Shown here piece after piece: positions 16,981-23,727 of a stretch of 64,000 nt of DNA (its first letter is position 1; every line of letters begins with the position of its first letter). Made by a program: the position numbers and the translations under genes. The notes under the pieces were generated by a model. The model did not search any database. It was not told the DNA's origin and was given only the letters and a program-made list of their open reading frames with translations. The stretch is from Novosphingobium terrae (GTDB taxonomy: Bacteria; Pseudomonadota; Alphaproteobacteria; Sphingomonadales; Sphingomonadaceae): assembly GCF_017163935.1 (NCBI RefSeq), contig NZ_JABVZR010000002.1:682001-746000 (forward strand), read 5' to 3'.

Positions 16981-17304
16981 CCACCCCCTCAATTAGTATT
17001 AACCAAATAATCGATTCAAAAAATCGATGATCGGTCGTCTTGTGGTGAATCCAGAGGCGCAGATCCATTCCCGTTACATGAAATGGCGCGCGGTCAATCG
17101 GAGTAACAACTTAGGTGGTAACACGTTCCTAGAACAAAAGATACAGTTAAGTAGTTTTAACCATATCGTTGAAATTGCTCAAATTGCGCGTTGCAAAATA
17201 TGCATGGCGGAATTTCCGTGCGATTCGTTCCCGTGGTAGATTCGCAGGCAGACGCATAGCCTTCCCTTCGGCATGACCGATTCTCGGTCGGAGGGGCAGC
17301 GGAT
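16981..17304. promoter_or_regulatory. AT-rich divergent intergenic region
   Basis: This 324-base gap separates the LuxR-type gene from the Crp-type gene and is clearly richer in A/T than its surroundings. It contains one Fnr-like dyad (annotated separately) and GGAGGGG before the Crp start codon. No ORF of note was seen. Confidence 0.5.
17169..17182. promoter_or_regulatory. Fnr/FixK-like dyad upstream of Crp-type gene
   Basis: TTGAAATTGCTCAA has the TTGA-N6-TCAA arrangement of Fnr/FixK boxes, with the inner T and A of the consensus TTGAT-N4-ATCAA not conserved. It lies about 125 bases before the start of a Crp/Fnr-family gene, consistent with autoregulation. Confidence 0.4.
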
Positions 17305-17922
17305 ATGGAGAAGTCCATTTCAACACTGACACGTGTTGACCGGCACAGTACGATTTTTCTTGCCGGCTCTCGCGCAACACATTGGGCCGTGGTGACGACG
17401 GGAATCGTGGCCGAATGCAAGATCTCGATCGACGGGGACCGGCGGCTTACAGGCTTTCGCCTGCCCGGCGAGGCCTTTGGTGTGGAGATCGAGCGATACA
17501 GCGTCACCTCGGAGGCGCTGACCGACTGCGTGATCTCGCTGTTTCCCACCAATGCCCCGGCGGCCAATGCCAGACTGTTCGCGGCGATGGCCCGGCAGTT
17601 GAAGCGCGTGCGCAGTGACCATCTGCTGACAACCTTTCGCTCTGTGCCAGAGCGGATCGCGGCCTTTCTGGTCGATCTGGCCGATCGCGGCATGGGGGAA
17701 TGCTTTCATTTCCCCATGGCCCGCTCCGACATTGCCGATTTCCTTGGCACCACCGAACCGACGATCAGCCGCGCGCTGGCGGAACTGGAACGGCGGGGTG
17801 CGATCAAGCGCCGCCCCCGCGGCAGGATCGAGATCATGGATCGCGCATCCCTGACACAGGTGACCCAAGGTGACGCCAGCCACAATCCCCTCAATCGCGA
17901 GCCGGAGATTTCCCATGCGTAA
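17305..17922 (+). CDS. Crp/Fnr-family transcriptional regulator
   Basis: This 205-residue regulator has an N-terminal cyclic-nucleotide-binding-like jelly roll containing HSTIFLAGSRATHWAVVTTGIV and FRLPGEAFGVE. A dimerisation helix and a C-terminal winged helix (MARSDIADFLGTTEPTISRALAELERRGAIKRRPRGRIEI) follow. The recognition helix TTEPTISRAL with E and R resembles Fnr/FixK proteins. No N-terminal cysteine cluster for an Fe-S centre is present, which points away from a true oxygen-sensing Fnr. Its 3' end overlaps the next gene by 8 bases, so it is coupled to the outer-membrane pore gene and probably controls the amyloid-like locus. Confidence 0.92.
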   Translation: MEKSISTLTRVDRHSTIFLAGSRATHWAVVTTGIVAECKISIDGDRRLTGFRLPGEAFGVEIERYSVTSEALTDCVISLFPTNAPAANARLFAAMARQLKRVRSDHLLTTFRSVPERIAAFLVDLADRGMGECFHFPMARSDIADFLGTTEPTISRALAELERRGAIKRRPRGRIEIMDRASLTQVTQGDASHNPLNREPEISHA

Positions 17923-19270
17923 ACATCGACTGGTGATCGCGCTGGCGAGCGCAGCGGCTTTGCCCGCCCTGATCGGTTCAGCCCGCGCCGCCGATGCCGA
18001 CCCGCCTCTGGAGCCGACATCGGATCATCTGCCGACCGCCTCGACCGCTCGTTCAACCCTGACGGTGGGCGATATCGCGGAATTGCGCGCGAAACTCGAT
18101 GAGCAACGCGCCATGCTTGATGCGCAGGAGCGAGAGATCCATGCGCTGGAAGCCCGCCTGAACGCCGCAAACAACACTACCACCACCACTGCAAGCACCA
18201 GCGTCATATCGACCGATCCGGTTGCGTCGCCCGAGCAGGTCGCGCTTCTTGAACAGCGCGCCATGGGTGGTGATCAGCAGGCGACCACAGGGCAAGCGAC
18301 CCCGGGGCAGCCCACCGTGGGTCAGGCTCCGGCGCCCGATGACAGCCACACGCTCAACACCCGCACCGCCTCCATTCCGCCCGGACAGGGCGTGCTGACC
18401 CCGTCAGGCCATTTCTCGATCGAGCCGACGTTCGAATATGCGGCATCGGCGAACAATCGCCTGACCTTCAGCGGCATCGAGCTGATCCCGGGCCTGCAAT
18501 TGGGCGCCATCAGCGCACAGACGGCCCAGCGCGATACGTTCTTCTTCTCACCCACCTTCCGCTATGGCATCAACAGCCGCTTCGAGGTCGAAGTCACGGT
18601 GCCGATGCTGTACCGTCATGACAATATTCAGGTGGTGCAACAGCGCGATGAGCAAATCGTCCGCACGCTGGATTTGCGGCAATATGCGCTGGGCGATGTG
18701 GAATTCGGGCTGCGTTATCAGCTTAATCCGGCAACCGCGCCGGACAAGCCGATCTGGATTCTCAGCCTTCACGTCAAGAGCAACACGGGCATTGGCCCCT
18801 ATGATGTCGGCTATGACAGTTTTGGCATCGCCACCGGCCTGGCGACCGGTTCCGGCTTCTGGGGCGTCGAGCCGGGGGTGAGCTTCCTGCTGCCGTCCGA
18901 TCCGGTCGTCATTTATGGCAGCTTGAACTACCTCCATCAGTTCAAGCGGAATCTGAACAAGGATGTCGGCGGGTCGCTCGTTCAGGAGGTTCGCCCCGGG
19001 GAAGCCATTCTGGGCAACATCGGCTTCGGATTTTCGCTCAATCCCCGCTTCTCTTTCTCTCTGGGATACAGCCACAGCTACATCATGCCGACGATGACCT
19101 ACATCGGTGGCGGACCGGAATATTCGACCGGCCAGCAGATCGGCACGCTGGACATGGGCATGTCTTACCGCCTGAACAGCAAGACATCGGTGAATCTGAA
19201 CTTTCAGTTCGGCGTCACACCCGATGCACCCAACCTCAACGTGACCCTTCGCGTTCCGTTCAGCTTTTGA
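17915..19270 (+). CDS. FapF-like outer-membrane beta-barrel with N-terminal coiled coil
   Basis: This 451-residue exported protein has a signal peptide ending SARA. A coiled coil spans about residues 52-86 (VGDIAELRAKLDEQRAMLDA, then QEREIHALEARLNA), then comes a Thr/Gln/Pro-rich linker. A barrel from about residue 155 ends in LRVPFSF. This architecture matches FapF, the trimeric gated pore of Pseudomonas that secretes amyloid subunits, and the wider family once named after phenol meta-pathway proteins. The start at 17915 overlaps the regulator gene. Four exported genes including a C39-like peptidase converge from the other side. I infer secretion of those proteins; homology to FapF is by architecture and pattern, not by alignment. 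Confidence 0.72.
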   Translation: MRKHRLVIALASAAALPALIGSARAADADPPLEPTSDHLPTASTARSTLTVGDIAELRAKLDEQRAMLDAQEREIHALEARLNAANNTTTTTASTSVISTDPVASPEQVALLEQRAMGGDQQATTGQATPGQPTVGQAPAPDDSHTLNTRTASIPPGQGVLTPSGHFSIEPTFEYAASANNRLTFSGIELIPGLQLGAISAQTAQRDTFFFSPTFRYGINSRFEVEVTVPMLYRHDNIQVVQQRDEQIVRTLDLRQYALGDVEFGLRYQLNPATAPDKPIWILSLHVKSNTGIGPYDVGYDSFGIATGLATGSGFWGVEPGVSFLLPSDPVVIYGSLNYLHQFKRNLNKDVGGSLVQEVRPGEAILGNIGFGFSLNPRFSFSLGYSHSYIMPTMTYIGGGPEYSTGQQIGTLDMGMSYRLNSKTSVNLNFQFGVTPDAPNLNVTLRVPFSF

Positions 19271-19273
19271 GGC

Positions 19274-19297
19274 ATTGCGCTTCAGATTGCGCTTCAG
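19274..19297. repeat. Perfect tandem 12-bp duplication
   Basis: ATTGCGCTTCAG occurs twice in direct succession just after the pore gene stop codon, with decayed copies (TTGCGCGCAGGGG and ATTGCGG) continuing to 19321. Confidence 0.75.
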
Positions 19298-19310
19298 GGG
19301 GTTGCGCGCA

Positions 19311-19343
19311 GGGGATTGCGGTCAATGGATGCCCGCAATCCCC
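19311..19343. terminator. 11-bp hairpin between convergent genes
   Basis: GGGGATTGCGG (19311-19321) pairs perfectly with 19333-19343. It sits between the convergent pore gene and the gene ending at 19322 and includes the latter's stop codon. No U tract is present, so termination strength is uncertain. Confidence 0.5.
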
Positions 19344-19900
19344 ACCGCAGCCCCCAATGTCCGTCCGAGGCTGGCGGCAAGGTTGGCGCTGCTGTAGCCG
19401 GCATAGCCGGCGATCCCCACGGTCGCGTTGATCGTCTGGGTGGCATTCACCCCCGACGCGGTGTTGACCAGAACGTTCTGCAACCCATTGGTCGCGTTCT
19501 GGTAGAGCAGGGTCTGCCCGTTGTTGGTGATATAGGCCTGCCCGCCCGACGTCGCCATGCCGAAACTGCCACCCGAGGTCACCACGGACTGCAGGGTCGC
19601 CTCGCTGGCCGGGGTCAGCGCGACGCTGGAGGTCGCATTACCTCCGGTCGTCCAGTTCAGCGTGGTCGCCAGAACAAGCTGCCCGTTGAGATAGGTGTTG
19701 AGCTGCGCGCCAAGCGAAATGCTCACACCCTGAAGCTCGAAGCCGCCACGCAGCATGTCCAGATCTTCGTCGGACAGGCCCTTTTTGTTCATAAAGGCCG
19801 GCGGCCCTTCCGTTGGCGCGGCATCAACTGAAGGCGTCGCGGCCAGAGCCGATCCGGAGGGCCAGGCAAAGAGGGCAGCCAGGCTAATCAGCCAACGCAT
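19322..19900 (-). CDS. Secreted protein with double-glycine-like motif (putative amyloid/fibre-associated)
   Basis: This 192-residue exported protein has a strong AAGGAG eight bases before ATG 19900 and a signal peptide ending SALA. At residues 42-53 it reads LSDEDLDMLRGG, a close match to the double-glycine motif recognised by C39 peptidases. From residue 54 the sequence is a low-charge, beta-prone stretch rich in Gly, Asn, Thr, Ala and Val (VVTSGGSFGMATSGGQAYI, NATQTINATVGIAGYAG), like amyloid or adhesin subunits. The C39-like peptidase gene is 25 bases upstream in the same operon. No known family was recognised. Cleavage after Gly53 is inferred. Confidence 0.78.
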   Translation of the reverse strand: MRWLISLAALFAWPSGSALAATPSVDAAPTEGPPAFMNKKGLSDEDLDMLRGGFELQGVSISLGAQLNTYLNGQLVLATTLNWTTGGNATSSVALTPASEATLQSVVTSGGSFGMATSGGQAYITNNGQTLLYQNATNGLQNVLVNTASGVNATQTINATVGIAGYAGYSSANLAASLGRTLGAAVGIAGIH

Positions 19901-19925
19901 GACACACTCCTTTTCCCATGATGGA

Positions 19926-20687
19926 TCATGGCGCAATGCCCCCGGCGTTGTCGACAATCAACGCCGGAGTAAGTTGATAGATCGGCGGCAGATTCGTGGT
20001 GACATCGCCGATCCAATGATCATGCAAGGCCCATAGCGGGGCTGTGGCCCACTTGGTCCATTCGGTTGGCGTGTTGTAGGAGACCTTCTGCTCATGCGGC
20101 AATTTGAGGATGACCAGAACGACCCCTTTCCACTCCTTGGCAAAGTCTTTCATGGGCACCTGCAACAGGCCGCGGATCGGGTCGCCGATCAACACGGCAT
20201 TGTCGTGAACGCCCTTGACCACCACGAAATGGCGGAAACCCTTGGTTTCGATCAGCACGATCATCGGCTGGTTCGCCTGACGCAGGTCATCGATGCCGAT
20301 GCTGTAACCCTGGGCATCGAAGCCGCGCGTTTCCAGATAACGCTTCATATCCAGCAGCGAGAAGCCTGACTGGATGATCTTCTTCTGGTCGCCGGCGCCC
20401 CACATCACGGAAAACGCATCGTTTTCCGTGGTCGGTATGCCGTAGCTGTAGGTCAGCATCGTGGCCAAAGCGGCCGAGCCGCAGCTGAAATCATAGCGCT
20501 GCCGCACGATGGTGCGAAAGGGGATGTCGCGCCAGCTGGTCACCTGAACCTGCGCCGGCCCCTGCATCGTATACCCGATCGAGATCTGCGCATCAGCAAC
20601 AGAAGGCTCGACAAAGGGCAGCGCCAGCATCACGCCGACAGCCATGGCACGCGCCACGTTGCGCTTCAGGACCATCGCCTGCACCAT
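19926..20687 (-). CDS. Exported C39-like cysteine peptidase (FapD-like)
   Basis: This 253-residue protein has a signal peptide ending near VADA and a papain-like C39 domain. The oxyanion Gln63 and nucleophile Cys69 lie in RQRYDFSCGSAALATML. The general-base His153 is in GFRHFVVVKGV, and Asp169 is in LIGDPIRG. Unlike bacteriocin exporters it has no ABC transporter portion, so it acts alone outside the cytoplasm, as FapD is proposed to do in Pseudomonas. It lies between two genes whose products carry Leu-Arg-Gly-Gly-like motifs. I infer that it trims those proteins during or after export. GGGAG stands before ATG 20687. Confidence 0.86.
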   Translation of the reverse strand: MVQAMVLKRNVARAMAVGVMLALPFVEPSVADAQISIGYTMQGPAQVQVTSWRDIPFRTIVRQRYDFSCGSAALATMLTYSYGIPTTENDAFSVMWGAGDQKKIIQSGFSLLDMKRYLETRGFDAQGYSIGIDDLRQANQPMIVLIETKGFRHFVVVKGVHDNAVLIGDPIRGLLQVPMKDFAKEWKGVVLVILKLPHEQKVSYNTPTEWTKWATAPLWALHDHWIGDVTTNLPPIYQLTPALIVDNAGGIAP

Positions 20688-20727
20688 CGTACAACTCCCA
20701 AACCTGCCCTTCGGTCCAGCGACCTTG

Positions 20728-21222
20728 TCAGGGCGTGACGTTCACCGTCACATTCATCGCGCTTTGCAGCTGGGACATCGCCCCGGTGTTGATCGTGATA
20801 TTGCCCAGCCCGTTGAAATTGGAGAGCGCCGATTGGGAGATGTTGACAGCGCCGGCCGTGTAATTGCCAATCGTGCTGTTGCCCGAGGTGATGGCATTCA
20901 GCGTCTGATTGCCCACCACAATGCCACCACTGCCGCGCAGATCGCCCAGCGCGCTGTTGTCCAGGGGCTTCCCTTGCAGAGCAGCCGGTTCGTTGATGGC
21001 CACTGCCACATCGACGGCCTCAGCCTGAATGAGCGGGACCTGCGCGAGCAGCTCCTGCGCGGGCGGCAGCTTGGCAAAAGCAACCGGGAGAAGCGTTGCC
21101 TGAGCCGTTTGCGACACATCCACCTGCTGTGGTGCCGTTGGCGTTTCGGCCATGGCAGAACCGCTTCCGACGCATCCTATCCCCATTGCGGTCAGCACAA
21201 GGGTCAAGTTACGCAGTGTCAT
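20728..21222 (-). CDS. Secreted beta-rich protein with LRG motif (putative fibre subunit or chaperone)
   Basis: This 164-residue exported protein has AAGGAG before ATG 21222 and a signal peptide ending SAMA. At residues 87-100 it reads LDNSALGDLRGSGG, which aligns with the LSDEDLDMLRGG of the neighbour at 19322 (shared L, L, LRG). The C-terminal 64 residues are small, polar and beta-prone with regular Asn/Gly/Thr spacing (VVGNQTLNAITSGNSTIGN, FNGLGNITINTGAMSQLQ). The composition suits an amyloid or curlin-like subunit. It is 40 bases upstream of the C39 gene. Its family is not recognised. Confidence 0.74.
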   Translation of the reverse strand: MTLRNLTLVLTAMGIGCVGSGSAMAETPTAPQQVDVSQTAQATLLPVAFAKLPPAQELLAQVPLIQAEAVDVAVAINEPAALQGKPLDNSALGDLRGSGGIVVGNQTLNAITSGNSTIGNYTAGAVNISQSALSNFNGLGNITINTGAMSQLQSAMNVTVNVTP

Positions 21223-21287
21223 TGCATGTCTCCTTGACGGTGGCCGGACATGGCCGGGCGCGTGAACGCCCGACCATCCCTACATCA

Positions 21288-22079
21288 TCAGAAGTTGATC
21301 GTACCCTGAGCGGCAATGTTGGTTGCAGCCTGAGCGTTGGAGCCCATGCCCGTGTTCCAGGCCTGGTTCAGAATGCCAGCATAGGCGGCAAAAGCCGACC
21401 CATTGATGCTGTTGGAACCGCTGGAGAAGGACACGGACCTGCCGCTGCTGGTGACAGGCGCGGCGGTTGCCGACAGATCCTGAACGGCCACCAGATGCCA
21501 GTTGCCATTGGTCTGCGAGTTGTTGGTGTTGTTGGAATTGCTGGTGTTGCCCGAATTCAGCGCCAGATTGTTGGTGTGCGTCGAATTGTCGGTGCTGGTC
21601 GAGCTGTTGTAGGAATCCAGCGTCGCCGTCTTGTTGGTGTTCGTGGTGTTGTTCGAGGCCACCGTGGCGGTCTTGGTGGAGGTGTTGTTGTTGGTGTGGT
21701 TCGACGTGTTGTCGGTGGTGGTGTTGGTCGTGTTGTTCGAAGCCACCGTCGCGGTCTTGGTCGAGGTGTTGTTGGAGGCGATCGTGTCCGTCTTGTTCGA
21801 CGAATGGGTCGAGCTGTCGGTGCTGCTGGAGCTGTTGTAGGAATCCAGCGTGGCCGACTTGGAAGACGAATGGGTCGAACTGTCGGTGCTGCTGGTGTTG
21901 GTGCTGTCATTCGTGCTGTTGTACGAATTGACCGGGACGGTAGCATCGACGCTCACGCTGGTCGTGGCACCGTTGTGGTCGCCCGACGAGCCTGACGCCC
22001 CCGACGATTGCGCAAATGCCGGCCCAGCAATGACGAGAGCCGATACCGCCGTAGCGGTCAAGAGGATTGTACGCACCAT
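21288..22079 (-). CDS. Secreted Ser/Thr/Asn-rich repeat protein (putative fibre subunit)
   Basis: This 263-residue protein has GAGGAG seven bases before ATG 22079 and a signal peptide ending AFAQ. Residues 50-195 consist almost wholly of Ser, Thr, Asn and Asp with short imperfect repeats. ATLDSYNSS occurs near 77 and 152, and TATVASNNTTNT near 109 and 137. A less repetitive C-terminal domain ends QAATNIAAQGTINF. Asn/Ser/Thr-rich repeats are typical of amyloid-forming or surface fibres. It is the first gene of the four-gene operon with the C39 peptidase. It lacks the Leu-Arg-Gly-Gly motif of its neighbours. The sequence does not closely match FapC repeats, so its role is inferred from context and composition. 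Confidence 0.8.
   Translation of the reverse strand: MVRTILLTATAVSALVIAGPAFAQSSGASGSSGDHNGATTSVSVDATVPVNSYNSTNDSTNTSSTDSSTHSSSKSATLDSYNSSSSTDSSTHSSNKTDTIASNNTSTKTATVASNNTTNTTTDNTSNHTNNNTSTKTATVASNNTTNTNKTATLDSYNSSTSTDNSTHTNNLALNSGNTSNSNNTNNSQTNGNWHLVAVQDLSATAAPVTSSGRSVSFSSGSNSINGSAFAAYAGILNQAWNTGMGSNAQAATNIAAQGTINF
21600..21900 (-). repeat. Internal coding repeats of the Ser/Thr/Asn-rich gene
   Basis: Two families of imperfect direct repeats occur. One, around 21606-21630 and 21836-21860, encodes ATLDSYNSS. The other, around 21650-21680 and 21735-21765, encodes TATVASNNTTN. Such arrays are prone to length variation by slippage or recombination. Confidence 0.65.
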
Positions 22080-22598
22080 TTCAATTCTCCTCAAAGTGCC
22101 CCCAAATTTAGCGCTGGTGGGCGACAGTCGCGTGGTGGCGACAGGGATGGAAATAGAGCATTCAGGAGGGGCAGTTCTTGTTGGGCGACAAAATTTCAGG
22201 CTTATTGGATTACCTTTGGAATTCCCTACGTATATTCCGCCATCCCAAGGAGGTAGTTTTCATCCTGAATTCAGATTGACATTTCCATCGTCGATGGAGC
22301 CGCCTCGCTCACAGTGACTGTCATAACCGCCGGCCGTGATTCCTCTGTTCATCCTGAACGGAGCGAGTCGAAAGCCCAAAATGACAGGAAGTCGTTCATC
22401 TCAAAGGCGACAACCTCGCCCGGCAGCCCATGCAGCGCCTGCGCAGAAGAATCAAAAACCCCGCAAATCGGGCGGATTTTACGACGAATCACGCGGCCGC
22501 TGTGCCCGTAGAGCATAGCAATCCGCCTCTCGTTAAGCGCACTTTAAAGTTGTCTTGCTAATCGGGCCGCCACCTCAGCCTCGGCCGGATTCGCCACC
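22080..22598. other. Gene-free region between amyloid-like operon and GH10 gene
   Basis: About 520 bases, with lower GC than the surroundings, must contain promoters for both divergent transcripts. I could not place a confident -35/-10 pair. It includes a TTTAGCGCT half-site at 22107-22115 and a repeat-like element at 22347-22391 (annotated separately). Confidence 0.5.
22347..22391. repeat. Possible dispersed intergenic repeat element
   Basis: The stretch around TTCATCCTGAACGGAGCGAG, then TCGAAAGCCC and ATGACAGGAA, resembles the short CCTGA...GTCGAA intergenic repeats scattered through many sphingomonad genomes. Only one copy is seen in this window, so the assignment depends on recollection of the motif. 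Confidence 0.35.
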
Positions 22599-23723
22599 TT
22601 GTTCAAACCTGTGTCCAGACGTACTGCCTTGACAGCGATTGCCTCGCTGCCTCTGGCTTTGCGCTTTTCGGACAACAGTATGGCATCCTCGGGGATTTCT
22701 CTTGGCCATCAGCATGATACCGGCATGCGGCGGTTTGGCGCGGCGGTGCGCCCCGACCAACTGGTCGATGACACGCCATTGCTGGCCGCCATCAAGCGCT
22801 GCAACATTCTGGTGCCCGAATATCACGGCCAGTGGAGCGCTGTCGAATGGCAGAAGGGTGAGCCCTGGTACGGCAACTATGATGCCATTCTGGGCTTTGC
22901 CGAAAATCACGGCATGGCGGTGCGCGGCCACTCGCTGATCTGGGAAAAGATGACCCCGGACTGGGCCCGTGCCGAAATGCTGGAAAAGCGCGACTGGCGC
23001 ACGGTCACGCAGCATTTTGCCACGCTGCTGCCGCGCTACAGCGGCCGCATTGCCGACTGGATCGTCGTCAATGAGATGATCGACACCGAAGACGGCGAGA
23101 ACGGCCTGCGCCGCACCAGCTTTCAGCGGGCCTATGGCAGCGATTATGTCGCCATGGCGCTGCTGACGGCCAATGGGCTTGATCCGCGCGCGAAGCTGAT
23201 GATCAACGAATATGCCCTGAGTTACGACAATCCCGTCGATGAAGCGCGGCGCAATGCCTTGCTGAGGCTGGTGGAGAACCTCAAGACGCGCGGCATTCCG
23301 CTGCACAGCGTCGGGCTGCAGGGCCATCTCGAACTGGCCAAGGGGGCGATCCCGCAAAAGCGGCTGGCGCGCTTCATGTCCGATCTGGCGGATACGGGCG
23401 TGACGCTGGCGATCACCGAACTCGATGCGATCGAGGCCGACCGCAGCCGGTCGATTGTGGAGCGGGATGCCGCCGTGGCGGATCATATCCAGTCCTTCCT
23501 CGATGTGGCGATGGATCAGCCCGCCGTGGAAAGCATCGTGACCTGGGGGCTGAGCGACCGGCACAGCTGGCTGCAGGAAAACGCGCCCGATACACTTGCC
23601 GCGCTCTCTCACGCGCCCATCGATGGCAAGCGGCTGAACCGCGGCCTGCCTTTTGACGCCGATATGAAGCCCAAGCAGATGCAAATGGTGCTGAACGACG
23701 CCATGCACATCCAGCGCGCCTGA
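22599..23723 (+). CDS. GH10 endo-1,4-beta-xylanase
   Basis: This glycoside hydrolase family 10 enzyme of 374 residues has a TIM barrel. Conserved segments include VRGHSLIWEKMTPDW (substrate-binding His/Trp), the acid/base Glu in IADWIVVNEMID, LMINEYALSYD, and the nucleophile Glu in TLAITELDAIE. VESIVTWGLSDRHSWL is near the end. The N terminus VSRRTALTAIASLPLALRF looks like a Tat-type signal that is only reached from the TTG at 22599 or a GTG at 22611. An ATG at 22680 would delete the signal. It ends 5 bases from an opposing sugar-nucleotide epimerase. It is therefore next to an exopolysaccharide-type cluster containing UDP-xylose synthase, and may process that polymer rather than plant xylan. 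Confidence 0.9.
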   Translation: MFKPVSRRTALTAIASLPLALRFSDNSMASSGISLGHQHDTGMRRFGAAVRPDQLVDDTPLLAAIKRCNILVPEYHGQWSAVEWQKGEPWYGNYDAILGFAENHGMAVRGHSLIWEKMTPDWARAEMLEKRDWRTVTQHFATLLPRYSGRIADWIVVNEMIDTEDGENGLRRTSFQRAYGSDYVAMALLTANGLDPRAKLMINEYALSYDNPVDEARRNALLRLVENLKTRGIPLHSVGLQGHLELAKGAIPQKRLARFMSDLADTGVTLAITELDAIEADRSRSIVERDAAVADHIQSFLDVAMDQPAVESIVTWGLSDRHSWLQENAPDTLAALSHAPIDGKRLNRGLPFDADMKPKQMQMVLNDAMHIQRA

Positions 23724-23727
23724 CCGG

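Noticed and set aside
19322..20687. Bacteriocin/microcin biosynthesis locus, based on the double-glycine motif and C39 peptidase
   Set aside because: Precursor and peptidase both carry Sec signals, no ABC exporter or immunity gene is present, and the substrate sequences are long beta-prone proteins.
21467..21931. Plus-strand ORF extraordinarily rich in Cys and Trp, resembling a metal-binding protein
   Set aside because: It is the antisense reading of the Ser/Thr/Asn repeat gene; the minus strand has a good ribosome-binding site, signal peptide and operon context.
17915..22079. Curli (csg) system
   Set aside because: No CsgG, CsgE or CsgF-like gene and no curlin S-x5-Q-x4-N-x5-Q repeats; the C39 peptidase and coiled-coil barrel point to Fap instead.
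22107..22115. TTTAGCGCT as another operator of the LacI regulator
   Set aside because: Only a half-site; the second arm reads GGTGG and breaks the palindrome.
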